Positions 7,350-14,795 of a stretch of 22,084 nucleotides of DNA are shown one piece after another. This DNA comes from an uncultured Atopobium sp. (GTDB taxonomy: Bacteria; Actinomycetota; Coriobacteriia; Coriobacteriales; Atopobiaceae), in contig USKU01000013.1 of the NCBI GenBank assembly GCA_900555335.1, positions 1 to 22,084 of the forward strand. The letters are read 5' to 3'. Every line of letters begins with the position of its first letter. Position 1 is the stretch's first letter. The translations under genes were made by a program, and so were the position numbers. The notes below the pieces were generated by a model. That model had not been told where the DNA came from. It did not search any database and was given only the letters and a program-made list of their open reading frames with translations.

Positions 7350-9150
7350 ATGGTTTTCGCTTGTACGTATAACAGGACTTGTTTTAGTCCTCATATATCA
7401 CTTTTTTAAGGACGCGCTTCCAGGCGGCTTCATTGGTGTCGACGTATTCTTTACGTTCTCGGGCTATCTCATCACGGCTCTTTTGATTGACGAGTTTGCT
7501 CGCTTTAGATCCATCGATGTCATTGGATTCCTGCGCAGGCGTTTCTACAGAATTGTGCCGCCGCTTGTGTTTATGGTGCTTGTGTGCACGCCGTTTCTTC
7601 TGCTTGTGCGTACCGAGTTCATTTCCGGTATTAAGTATCAGATTGCCGCAGCTCTTGGCTTTGTGACTAACTACTTTGAGATAGTTCTGGGCAACAGTTA
7701 CGAGAATCAATTTGCTCCTCATGTGTATCTGCACACCTGGAGTCTTGCCGTTGAAATGCACTTTTATGTGCTCTGGGGTTTGTGCGCCTGGCTGCTTGCT
7801 TGTATGAGCAAAACAATTAGAAGCTATAAGGTAAAGATTGCTGGAGCTTCCCTGGTGCTGTTGGTCGCTACTTACTTGGCGATGGCCACCGGCGCCCAAA
7901 GCTCCACGAATCTTTCTATCCAGTATTTCTCGACGCAAACGCACGTGTTCCCTTTCTTTATCGGCGCGCTTTTATCGTGTGTTGCAGGAATTGCTCAGAC
8001 AGGCGAGCTCTTTGACCAGCTCGAACAGAAGCTTTCTACTCAGCTAACGCTTGTGGGCCTTGTGGCAAGCTGCGGCGTTCTTGTCTTTTTGAGCGTCTTC
8101 ATGCACTTCGAGGACCTCTTTACGTACACCTTTGGTTTCCTTTTTGCTTCCCTTGCAGCTGCAGCGATGATTTTCTTTGCTCGTATGTTGCATCAAAAAA
8201 CCGAGGGCATCAAAGAGCCCGGAATTGTCTCGTTTGTGGCAGACACCAGCTACGGTGTGTATCTGTTTCACTGGCCTTTGTACATTATTTTTGCCGAGAA
8301 GGTCGATCCAGTCCTGGCTGCACTCCTAACTCTGGTGCTTTCGTTTGTATTTGCAAGCTGCTCGTTCTATGTGCTTGAGCCAGCGTTGGCAGGGAAGTCT
8401 CCAGAGATCTTCTCGCGCATCAAGCTTGATGGTCAGAAGGTTTTGCGAGGTACCGGCCTTGCGCTTATTCCTTTTGCTGCGGCCGTTGCCTTTATTGCAC
8501 TAACCGCTCCGCAGCTGAGTGATTTCCAGAACGATTTGCTGCTCAACGCTTCGTTGCAGGAGCAGAGCGCCATGACCATGACTCGCAAGCATGCGGATAC
8601 CTCGCAGGCAAGTAATTACAACGTTGTTGAGGGAGTCACCTACATTGGCGATTCTGTTTCGCTGCGTGCTCGTTCTTACCTGCAGGATGCGCTGCCCGAT
8701 GCTCAAATTGACGCTTCTGTTAGTAGAAATGTGGCGATGGGCGTAGATTTGCTGCAGTCCGCAATTGACAACAACACCCTCTACCAGGACGTTGTTGTTG
8801 CCCTGGGCACCAACCCTGTTGGCGGCTCCGATGCGGTTGATAAGATTGTGGATATGCTGCCGCGCGGACATCGTCTGATTTTTGTCACTCCGTATGACGG
8901 TAGAAACTCCGATCCAAATGCTGGTGCAAATGCTATTCGCGCACACGAGCTTGAGCTCGCGCAACAGTACGACTTCATTACTATTGCGGACTGGGCACAG
9001 GTTGCTCAGGATAATCCTGACATTTGGGCAGGTACTGACTACGTTCACTTTGGCTCTGATTCAGATTCCATTAATCGGGGCGGTACCCTGTACGCGCAGA
9101 TGGTTAAAGATGCCGTAGAAAAAGCAAATCAGGGCCACGTAAAACCATAA
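7339..9150 (+). CDS. Acyltransferase-3 / SGNH fusion, OatA-like cell-wall O-acetyltransferase
   Basis: This 603-residue membrane protein resembles OatA, which moves acetyl groups across the membrane and onto muramic acid O-6, giving lysozyme resistance. The N-terminal ~380 residues form an acyltransferase-3 domain with about ten membrane helices and the conserved early Arg/His pair (R10, H21) and FIGVDVFFTFSGYLI (31-45). The C-terminal extracellular SGNH domain has block I GDS (nucleophile S439), block III N492 (GTNP) and the block V dyad D567/H570 (GTDYVH). I chose GTG 7339, with AAGGGA 9 nt upstream, over TTG 7300. The start lies inside the end of the MORN gene. The acceptor could instead be another wall polymer, since AT3-SGNH proteins also modify teichoic acids and polysaccharides. 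No terminator is obvious downstream. Confidence 0.85.
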   Translation: MRIKWFSLVRITGLVLVLIYHFFKDALPGGFIGVDVFFTFSGYLITALLIDEFARFRSIDVIGFLRRRFYRIVPPLVFMVLVCTPFLLLVRTEFISGIKYQIAAALGFVTNYFEIVLGNSYENQFAPHVYLHTWSLAVEMHFYVLWGLCAWLLACMSKTIRSYKVKIAGASLVLLVATYLAMATGAQSSTNLSIQYFSTQTHVFPFFIGALLSCVAGIAQTGELFDQLEQKLSTQLTLVGLVASCGVLVFLSVFMHFEDLFTYTFGFLFASLAAAAMIFFARMLHQKTEGIKEPGIVSFVADTSYGVYLFHWPLYIIFAEKVDPVLAALLTLVLSFVFASCSFYVLEPALAGKSPEIFSRIKLDGQKVLRGTGLALIPFAAAVAFIALTAPQLSDFQNDLLLNASLQEQSAMTMTRKHADTSQASNYNVVEGVTYIGDSVSLRARSYLQDALPDAQIDASVSRNVAMGVDLLQSAIDNNTLYQDVVVALGTNPVGGSDAVDKIVDMLPRGHRLIFVTPYDGRNSDPNAGANAIRAHELELAQQYDFITIADWAQVAQDNPDIWAGTDYVHFGSDSDSINRGGTLYAQMVKDAVEKANQGHVKP

Positions 9151-9453
9151 GCTCACTTAAACCACAAAAGGCCACGTTAACCAAATAGCCTACGTTAAAG
9201 CACAATTTGGTAGCCATTCTGCCTGCTCGTTTGTAACGACGCGGTTGAATGGCAATTTACAGTGCGATTATGCTATATAGCTTGGAGATCTGGTGTCCCT
9301 TGCGACAAACTATCTGAAGGCGGCTATCTAACGCGAGCCATGATCACAATTACTGGGTCAATTCATTATTATGTTTAAATAAAGTCAAATATTCGTAATT
9401 ATGAATAATGATATATAAATAGTTTAACTACCTCTATTTTCGAGCCTCTAGCT
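9151..9453. other. Gene-free stretch after the acyltransferase gene
   Basis: I see no credible gene here. It contains a nested inverted repeat (GCCATTC 9213-9219 with GAATGGC 9247-9253, enclosing TCGTT 9227-9231 with AACGA 9235-9239), a perfect 10-bp palindrome GCTATATAGC (9272-9281), a weak promoter-like pair TTGAAT (9245-9250) and TATGCT (9269-9274) with an 18-bp spacer, and an AT-rich inverted repeat TCATTATT/AATAATGA (9363-9370 with 9404-9411). Confidence 0.5.
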
Positions 9454-9582
9454 ACACACCTATGTCAGATAATCTGCTAAATGCGAAGCAAAAAACACAC
9501 CTAAGTTAAATAATCTGCAAGTTATTGAGGTTTTGAGTGCAATGTATACGCCTTTTTGACAGATTATCTGACATAGGTGTGT
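9454..9582. repeat. 129-bp element bounded by a perfect 23-bp inverted repeat, with a third internal copy
   Basis: The left arm (9454-9476) and right arm (9560-9582) are exact reverse complements over 23 bp. A third copy in the same orientation as the left arm lies at 9495-9517 and matches 20 of 23 positions. Each exact arm contains an 11-bp near-palindrome, CAGATAATCTG, typical of a protein-binding half-site pair. The layout fits a MITE-like terminal inverted repeat or a cluster of regulator operators. I see no clear target-site duplication and no transposase. Confidence 0.7.
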
Positions 9583-9583
9583 T

Positions 9584-9643
9584 CTCGCGCTCCACGCCGC
9601 ACTCTCGCGCACCGCGTCGCGCCCTCGCGCACCGGATCGCACA
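9584..9643. repeat. Three 20-bp GC-rich tandem repeats
   Basis: Three consecutive 20-bp units begin CTCGCGC (9584-9603, 9604-9623, 9624-9643). Units 2 and 3 share CTCGCGCACCG and differ mainly near the 3' end; unit 1 is more diverged. The block is strikingly GC-rich against AT-rich flanks and abuts the 23-bp inverted-repeat element. Open frames read through it on the minus strand but have no ribosome binding site and look like chance. Confidence 0.75.
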
Positions 9644-9778
9644 TGCGTGCAGCTCAACGTGACCTTGCGTTTTGCAGACATATCCTCTTTCCAGCTTCTC
9701 TACTGTGGAGTCCTCGCAATATTTCATTAGAATGGACTATGTGAATATTTCATCTGACAGCCCCTTAAGGAGGAGCAC

Positions 9779-11458
9779 ATGGCAGAGTTTGTCTATCAGA
9801 TGTACAAAGCCCGCAAAGCTGTCGGCGAGAAGGTAATTCTTGATGACGTCACCGTCGGCGTATACCCAGGTGCAAAAATCGGTGTTGGGGGTCCAAACGG
9901 CATGGGAAAGTCTACGCTGCTCAAGGTTATCGCCGGCATGGAGGACGTCTCTAACGGTGAGGCAAAGCTAACCCCAGGTTACACCGTTGGCCTGCTCCAG
10001 CAGGAGCCGCCGCTGGATGAGACCAAAACGGTCAAGGAGAACATCGAGCTTGCCTTCGGTGATCTGCTTGCCAAGATTGCTCGCTTCAACGAGATTGGCG
10101 TTGAGATGGGCAATCCTGACGCCGATTTTGACGCCCTGATGGCAGAGATGGGCCAGCTCCAGACCGAGATCGACGCAGCTAACGGTTGGGACCTGGACAG
10201 CCAGCTCTCTCAGGCAATGGACGCGCTCCAGTGCCCAGACCCAGACTCTCCCGTCACCCATCTCTCTGGTGGCGAGAAACGCCGTGTAGCCCTGTGTCGT
10301 CTGCTTCTTGAGGCACCTGACCTGCTGCTTCTTGACGAGCCCACCAACCACCTCGACGCGGAGTCGGTGCTCTGGCTTGAGAAGTTCCTGCACGATTACC
10401 CCGGCGCTGTCATGGCTGTCACGCACGACCGTTACTTCCTCGACGACGTCGCTGAGTGGATCTGCGAGGTTGACCGCGGACAGCTCTATCCTTACGAGGG
10501 CAACTACTCAACTTACCTGGAGAACAAGGCCGCACGTCTCGAGGCTCAGAACCAGCAGGATGCCAAGCGCGCAAAGAAAATGCGTGCTGAGCTGGAGTGG
10601 GTTCGTTCGTCTCCTAAGGCTCGCCAGGCAAAGAACCGCGCGCGTCTTGATCGCTATGAGCAGATGGAAGCAGAAGCTCGTGCATCCAAGAAGCTCGACT
10701 TCACCGAGATCCAGATTCCTGTGGGTCCACGTCTGGGCCAGAAGGTCCTGGAGGCCGATCACATCCACAAGGCCTTTGGCGACCGCGTTCTTATCGATGA
10801 CCTCTCGTTCAGCCTGCCAAGAAACGGCATTGTTGGCGTGATTGGCCCCAACGGCGTTGGAAAGTCCACGCTGTTCAAGGCTATTGTTGGCCAGGAGGAG
10901 CTCACTTCCGGCACGCTTGAGATTGGCGAGACAGTCCAGATTTCTTACGTTGATCAGCTCAGGCAGGGAATCGATCCAGACAAAACTATCTGGGAGGTTG
11001 TCTCTGATGGAAACGACTTCATCAAGGTGGGGGACACGGAGATTCCAAGCCGCGCCTATGTAGCCAGCTTTGGCTTCAAAGGACCTGACCAGCAGAAACG
11101 CGCTGGCGTCCTTTCTGGTGGCGAGAGGAACCGTCTAAATCTTGCCCTTACGCTTAAGCAAGGTGGAAACCTCCTGCTTCTGGACGAGCCTACCAACGAC
11201 CTCGATATTGAGACGCTGGAAAGCCTTGAGGATGCACTTGAGCGCTTCCCAGGATGCTCGGTGGTAACCAGCCACGACCGTTGGTTCTTGGACCGCATTG
11301 CTACGCACATTCTTGCGTGGGAGGGTGACGACGAGAACCCAGGCAAGTGGTTCTGGTTTGAGGGTAACTTTGAGGCTTACCAGGCCAATCGTATCGAAAG
11401 ACTTGGCCAGGAGGCCGCTCGTCCTCATCGCATTCACCGCAAGCTCACCCGCGACTAA
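9779..11458 (+). CDS. ettA: ABC-F ATPase EttA, energy-dependent translational throttle
   Basis: This soluble ABC-F protein binds the ribosomal E site and, in E. coli, gates entry into elongation according to the ADP/ATP ratio. At 559 residues it matches EttA (555). It has two ABC domains: Walker A GPNGMGKST (38-46), signature LSGGE (162-166) and DEPTN (186-190); then GPNGVGKST (356-364), LSGGE (445-449) and DEPTN (469-473). The P-site tRNA-interacting linker (about 245-315) is rich in Arg/Lys (AKKMRAELEWVRSSPKARQA). An arm-like insertion lies in the first domain (about 95-140). There is no antibiotic-resistance-type long linker, so a housekeeping EttA is favoured. The ATG has AAGGAGGAG upstream. 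The gene is codon-rich in GAG, GAC and CTC, as expected for a highly expressed protein. Confidence 0.93.
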   Translation: MAEFVYQMYKARKAVGEKVILDDVTVGVYPGAKIGVGGPNGMGKSTLLKVIAGMEDVSNGEAKLTPGYTVGLLQQEPPLDETKTVKENIELAFGDLLAKIARFNEIGVEMGNPDADFDALMAEMGQLQTEIDAANGWDLDSQLSQAMDALQCPDPDSPVTHLSGGEKRRVALCRLLLEAPDLLLLDEPTNHLDAESVLWLEKFLHDYPGAVMAVTHDRYFLDDVAEWICEVDRGQLYPYEGNYSTYLENKAARLEAQNQQDAKRAKKMRAELEWVRSSPKARQAKNRARLDRYEQMEAEARASKKLDFTEIQIPVGPRLGQKVLEADHIHKAFGDRVLIDDLSFSLPRNGIVGVIGPNGVGKSTLFKAIVGQEELTSGTLEIGETVQISYVDQLRQGIDPDKTIWEVVSDGNDFIKVGDTEIPSRAYVASFGFKGPDQQKRAGVLSGGERNRLNLALTLKQGGNLLLLDEPTNDLDIETLESLEDALERFPGCSVVTSHDRWFLDRIATHILAWEGDDENPGKWFWFEGNFEAYQANRIERLGQEAARPHRIHRKLTRD

Positions 11459-11495
11459 CGTATAGGTGGCGCAAGCGTAGCACATTCAAACAGAA

Positions 11496-11520
11496 GATAA
11501 AAATAGTAACTATTTTTATC
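11496..11520. promoter_or_regulatory. AT-rich perfect palindrome between ettA and ferritin
   Basis: GATAAAAATAG (11496-11506) pairs with CTATTTTTATC (11510-11520) around TAA. It could be an operator for the downstream ferritin gene or a weak hairpin of the ettA 3' UTR. It vaguely resembles an extended Fur-type inverted repeat (GATAA..TTATC), but the core does not fit a canonical Fur or DtxR box. Confidence 0.35.
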
Positions 11521-11566
11521 ATTAAGTTTTTGTGCAATCTGTTTAAGAGACTAACAACTGGGTATC

Positions 11567-11599
11567 AAAAATGAGAAGCCAAAGAGCTTCTCATTTTTT
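11567..11599 (+). terminator. Strong intrinsic terminator immediately upstream of ferritin
   Basis: ATGAGAAGC (11571-11579) pairs with GCTTCTCAT (11586-11594), loop CAAAGA; flanking A4 and T4 extend the stem, and the T-run continues to 11599. It probably ends the ettA transcript, but it sits only 36 nt before the ferritin ATG, so any ferritin promoter further upstream would have to read through it. Confidence 0.85.
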
Positions 11600-11635
11600 A
11601 TGAGTAAGAACATTATTACAAGGAAAGAGAAGAAC

Positions 11636-12151
11636 ATGGCACTTGACACAAACGTTGGTAACATCCTTAATCAGCAGATCAACAAAGAGTTCTATTCCGC
11701 TTATCTGTATCTGACCTTTGCAGATTTTTATGAGGAGCAGGGTCTTAAGGGCTTTGCAAACTGGTATGTCATCCAGTCTCAGGAAGAGCTCGCTCACGCA
11801 CGTATTCTTCGTCGTTACCTGCTTGATAACGATTGGACTCCAACCATGGAGGCAATTGCTAAGCCTGACCTCACCTTTACCAAGGTAGTTGAGCCAATCA
11901 AGGCAGCTTATGAGCACGAGCAGTTCATTACTGCAAGCATTAACGAGTGCTATGTTGTTGCTCAGAAGGCAAACGATTTCCGTACTATGCAACTACTTGA
12001 CTGGTACGTTAAGGAGCAGGGTGAGGAAGAGGCAAATGCTGCCGATCTTCTCAAGGCGGTAGAGCTTTTCGGTGGAGATCCAAAGAATCTGTTTGATCTT
12101 GACCGCGAGAACGCTGCTCGCGTCTTTGTGGCTCCTACTATGCCAATGTAA
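11636..12151 (+). CDS. ftnA: Non-haem ferritin (FtnA-like iron storage protein)
   Basis: Ferritin subunits assemble into a 24-mer cage that oxidises Fe2+ and stores it as mineral. The 171-residue protein shows the four-helix fold and the ferroxidase ligands at the positions of E. coli FtnA plus one: E18 (NKEFYSAYLYL), E51 and H54 (SQEELAHA), E95 (EHEQF), Q128 and E131 (KEQGEEE). The C-terminus is Met-containing (APTMPM). I chose ATG 11636, preceded by AAGGAAAGAG; an in-frame ATG 36 nt earlier follows directly on the terminator T-run and has no ribosome binding site. The gene is monocistronic and converges on the EamA transporter gene with a 25-nt gap. The palindrome at 11496-11520 may be involved in control. 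Confidence 0.95.
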   Translation: MALDTNVGNILNQQINKEFYSAYLYLTFADFYEEQGLKGFANWYVIQSQEELAHARILRRYLLDNDWTPTMEAIAKPDLTFTKVVEPIKAAYEHEQFITASINECYVVAQKANDFRTMQLLDWYVKEQGEEEANAADLLKAVELFGGDPKNLFDLDRENAARVFVAPTMPM

Positions 12152-12181
12152 GCTCGCCGCGCTTTTGCGTTATTGCTTACA
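12147..12181. repeat. Inverted repeat joining the stop codons of two convergent genes
   Basis: TGTAAGC (12147-12153) contains the ferritin TAA, and GCTTACA (12175-12181) contains the reverse complement of the transporter TAA. The arms are perfect over 7 bp with a 21-nt loop. There is no T-run on either side, so it is a weak terminator at best. Confidence 0.5.
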
Positions 12182-13082
12182 GTGGAGTTTCAATAGCCTC
12201 TGATTTGTTTGAAGAGGTTCCTGATAGCTCAGCAAAGATGGCACCGCCTATGATGCAGGCGGTGCCTATTATTTTGAGAAGACCAAAAGGCTCGCCAAGG
12301 ATAAGTGCCGAGAAAATAACTGCAGATAGTGGCTCAAGGTAGCCAAAGACTGCCACGCGCTGAACTGGAATCTTGGTAAGTTGTGGGAAATACAAAAATG
12401 ATCCAAGGCCTGTGTTAAAGAGGCCGATGGTCAAAACGGCAAGCCAATTTACCGATGCTGGATCCGCGGGCAGCTCAATGCCATGGAACACAACAGTAAC
12501 CAGAGCAACAATAGCGCAGCCAATGCCCAGCTGAATGCTGGTGCCTTCAATACCAGAAACATCTTTGAGCTGCCTGTTACAAATAACCATAACGGCATAA
12601 AGAACAGCAGAGAGAGCGCCTAGAAGAAGACCAACTGGCGAGAGGTTCAGTCCAACTCCATAGCCAATAATAAGAGCAGCTCCAATAACAACTACAAGAA
12701 ATCCAAGTATCTTTTTAGCAGTGAGTTTCTCGCCAAATAAAAGGGGAGAAAGCGCCATTACAATAACGGGACCGCAGTAATACTCAAGCGTTGCAATTCC
12801 AACGCCCACCAGGTGATACGCCTCAAAAAGGAAGGTCCACTGAAGACCCAATGCAATACCTGATCCAACGAGCGCCTGGAAGTCCTTGGGGTAGTTTTGA
12901 ATGGTAAAAGCTTCTTTTTGTACAAGCTTAACCACGAGCAAAAAGAGCGTGCCCAAAAGCATACGGAAGAAGACAATTTGGTAGCTAGGAAGATTGATAA
13001 AGCTTGCAACGATTCCGTTAGAACCGCAGATGATAAGCGCAATTAGGTAGAGCACGGTAGGTTTAAATGTGGCGTCTCTCAT
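12177..13082 (-). CDS. EamA/DMT-superfamily transporter
   Basis: This 301-residue integral membrane protein has about ten hydrophobic helices arranged as two EamA repeats (about 1-140 and 150-285), the usual architecture of drug/metabolite transporters. The second repeat ends FGYLEPLSAVIFSALILGEP, the family's typical PLSAVIFSxLxLGE signature; the first has the equivalent EYYCGPVIVMALSPLLFGEK. Substrates in this family include amino acids, amines and nucleosides. The start ATG lies 3 nt after the L-asparaginase stop, with a weak GCGAGTAG ribosome binding site inside the end of that gene, so translation is likely coupled. An asparagine, aspartate or related solute is a plausible but unproven substrate. 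A likely terminator for the opposite strand is embedded in its 3' part. Confidence 0.85.
   Translation of the reverse strand: MRDATFKPTVLYLIALIICGSNGIVASFINLPSYQIVFFRMLLGTLFLLVVKLVQKEAFTIQNYPKDFQALVGSGIALGLQWTFLFEAYHLVGVGIATLEYYCGPVIVMALSPLLFGEKLTAKKILGFLVVVIGAALIIGYGVGLNLSPVGLLLGALSAVLYAVMVICNRQLKDVSGIEGTSIQLGIGCAIVALVTVVFHGIELPADPASVNWLAVLTIGLFNTGLGSFLYFPQLTKIPVQRVAVFGYLEPLSAVIFSALILGEPFGLLKIIGTACIIGGAIFAELSGTSSNKSEAIETPL
12240..12275 (+). terminator. Candidate ferritin terminator embedded in the opposing transporter gene
   Basis: A perfect 9-bp stem (GGCACCGCC 12240-12248 with GGCGGTGCC 12258-12266), 9-nt loop, is followed by TATTATTTT on the plus strand. It would end the ferritin mRNA about 120 nt after its stop, antisense to the transporter's C-terminal coding sequence (GTACIIGGAI). 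Confidence 0.55.
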
Positions 13083-13085
13083 CGG

Positions 13086-14108
13086 CTACTCGCAAATTTC
13101 TGTATCCACGGACTGTGGAATTCTATCGTTACAAATTACCTGGTAAAACAGTTTTTCTTGCTCTCGTTGATCGGAGGTCTGACCAAGCATCCACATAGTT
13201 TTTGCAACCAGGGCTTCGGTAGTCATATCGTCTCCAGAGAGAACGCCGGGCATATCTTGATAGGTTCTACCAACCTCATATACACCCAGGTCAAGACCCT
13301 CTTCAGGAACTTGTGTGGTAATAACTACGGTGCGACCAGACGCAATCCAATCGGTGATAGCTTCCTCAAAAGAGCCGTCGTATGAGGGGATGCCACCAAT
13401 ACCAAAGGTTTCAAGCACAATGGCGTCGTAGTCATTCTTTAGAAGGTAGAAAATAGATGGATTAAGCTCGGGGGTCAGTTTAAGCACTATGACACGCGTA
13501 TTGAGCGTTTCATAGGTTGTAAGACCGCCATCTACCTGCTCTTCATTTGGCGCACTACGAATAATCTTGTTGCCACGGATGTGAGCAAGCGGTGGATAAT
13601 TCATGCTCGTAAATGCATTGAAGCTCAGTGTGCGCTGTTTATGAGCGCGGGTGCCGGCAATAACCTCGTTGCCAAAAACCACCACAACTCCGGCGCTTCT
13701 GTTGTCGAGCGCGTAGAGAACGGAGTGGTAGAGGTTGAGTTTGGCGTCAGTGAACGGATTTGCCATTGGCTGTTGAGAGCCTGTGAGCACAATGGGTTTC
13801 TCGCTATTTTGGATGAGGTAGGAGAGGGCAGCGGCGGTATATGCCATGGTATCGGTGCCGTGAAGGATAATAAAGCCGTCGTAGGTATCGTACGACTCAA
13901 TAATGGCGTCTCTGATCTGGAGCCAGTTTTGAGGACGCATATTGGTGCTATCGATATTCATGACTTGTTTGAAATCAAATTCGCAGAGGTCATGAACAAG
14001 AGGGACGTTGGCTAAAAGCTCTTCTCCTGAAAGTGAGGGAGCCAAGCCCGATTCAGTGGAAACAGAAGCAATAGTTCCTCCTGTTGCCATCAGTAAAAGT
14101 TTCTTCAC
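13086..14108 (-). CDS. ansA: L-asparaginase, type I-like (cytoplasmic)
   Basis: Asparaginases hydrolyse L-asparagine to aspartate and ammonia. The 340-residue protein has the first catalytic motif ATGGTIA (8-14, nucleophile T12) and the second, YDGFIILHGTDTMAYTAAALSYL (from residue 77, T86/D87), which closely matches E. coli AnsA (338 aa), plus PIVLTGSQQPM (105-115). There is no signal peptide, in line with the cytoplasmic type. The start is a GTG (14108-14106) with GGGGGA 3 nt upstream; a longer in-frame reading to 14504 overlaps the divergent gene and looks non-coding. A possible promoter (TTGAAA, 17 bp, AATAAA) lies at 14194-14166. The EamA transporter follows 3 nt downstream in the same operon. 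Confidence 0.92.
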   Translation of the reverse strand: MKKLLLMATGGTIASVSTESGLAPSLSGEELLANVPLVHDLCEFDFKQVMNIDSTNMRPQNWLQIRDAIIESYDTYDGFIILHGTDTMAYTAAALSYLIQNSEKPIVLTGSQQPMANPFTDAKLNLYHSVLYALDNRSAGVVVVFGNEVIAGTRAHKQRTLSFNAFTSMNYPPLAHIRGNKIIRSAPNEEQVDGGLTTYETLNTRVIVLKLTPELNPSIFYLLKNDYDAIVLETFGIGGIPSYDGSFEEAITDWIASGRTVVITTQVPEEGLDLGVYEVGRTYQDMPGVLSGDDMTTEALVAKTMWMLGQTSDQREQEKLFYQVICNDRIPQSVDTEICE

Positions 14109-14165
14109 ACGTCCCCCATGAACTCCAATTGTGCAGACTTTACAGAAAATCAGTCTGTATAGCGC

Positions 14166-14194
14166 TTTATTGTAACGGGATAGATGCTTTTCAA
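14166..14194 (-). promoter_or_regulatory. Possible promoter of the ansA-transporter operon
   Basis: TTGAAA (14194-14189) and AATAAA (14171-14166) are separated by 17 bp on the minus strand, about 58 nt before the ansA GTG. The -35 box matches 5 of 6 positions and the -10 box 4 of 6. Confidence 0.3.
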
Positions 14195-14258
14195 GGCGAG
14201 AAAAGCAAAGTCGGTGTATTCTTTTTTCGGTAAACGAATCTTTTAGCAAGGATTGTTG

Positions 14259-14732
14259 ATGGCAGAGAACAACCTCTTTGGTTTTGGTAAGAAAAAGCGT
14301 CCAGCTCAGGTTCCACCTACTGTCTCCCGTAATGGGGAGTCTTCTACCTCTCCGCGTGCGGTACGAGGTCGTCACGCAGCTGTTGGAAGCCGTGCACAGG
14401 TGCAGCGTAGGATGACGCAAGATCGCCCAACAAATCCCGTTAACCATGCCCGTGCAGATGCCGCCCGTGCACGTGGTCGAGCAAGAACTGCTTACGGCAA
14501 TCACTATGGCACGCTCAACCCCAGAGATGAAGCTCAGGCAGCATATGCGGCTAGAAGACGTCGTTCTTCTCGCATGAGACTGGGTCGTGTGGCGCTGGCG
14601 GTATTGCTTGCAGCCATCATTTTGTGGGTAGTGTTTACGCTGGTAAGTTCATGCAGCCCAGGAGGCGCTTTTGCACATGCTCAGGCGCTTGATCCTACCG
14701 TTACCCTGGCTGGTTCCGTGAAGGTCGGATAG
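14259..14732 (+). CDS. Small basic single-pass membrane protein of unknown function
   Basis: I do not recognise this 157-residue protein. Residues 1-105 are very rich in Arg and Ala with many polar residues (e.g. ARADAARARGRARTAYGNHYG) and are probably disordered in the cytoplasm. A basic RRRRSSRMRLGR stretch leads into one membrane helix (about 109-129, VALAVLLAAIILWVVFTLVSS), leaving about 25 residues outside. The opening MAENNLFGFGKKK is distinctive. The ATG has AAGGA 6 nt upstream; two TTG codons just before it are less likely starts. It is monocistronic, divergent from ansA and convergent with the lysozyme. A link to cell envelope or division is a guess based only on topology. Confidence 0.7.
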   Translation: MAENNLFGFGKKKRPAQVPPTVSRNGESSTSPRAVRGRHAAVGSRAQVQRRMTQDRPTNPVNHARADAARARGRARTAYGNHYGTLNPRDEAQAAYAARRRRSSRMRLGRVALAVLLAAIILWVVFTLVSSCSPGGAFAHAQALDPTVTLAGSVKVG

Positions 14733-14765
14733 CCTTACGGGCTGCGGCGTGACTGTGGAGCACTC

Positions 14766-14795
14766 AGCAGTTTCGACGTGTAAACTGCTATTTTG
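14766..14795 (+). terminator. Intrinsic terminator after the small basic membrane protein gene
   Basis: AGCAGTTT (14766-14773) pairs with AAACTGCT (14782-14789), 8-nt loop, followed by ATTTTGG. It overlaps the last codons of the convergent lysozyme gene and lacks a T-run on the minus strand. Confidence 0.55.

Noticed and set aside
9454..9582. Insertion sequence
   Set aside because: The element is only 129 bp, has no transposase and no clear target-site duplication; a repeat label is safer.
9460..9727. Minus-strand small open frames across the repeat region upstream of ettA
   Set aside because: They are built from tandem and inverted repeats (Arg/Ala-rich product), with no ribosome binding site.
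11600..11635. Upstream ATG for ferritin giving 12 extra residues
   Set aside because: It follows directly on the terminator T-run without a ribosome binding site; ATG 11636 has one and matches ferritin N-termini.
14109..14504. N-terminal extension of the L-asparaginase frame
   Set aside because: It has Cys/Thr/Arg-rich random-looking sequence, overlaps the divergent gene, and the GTG at 14108 has a ribosome binding site directly before the GGTIA motif.
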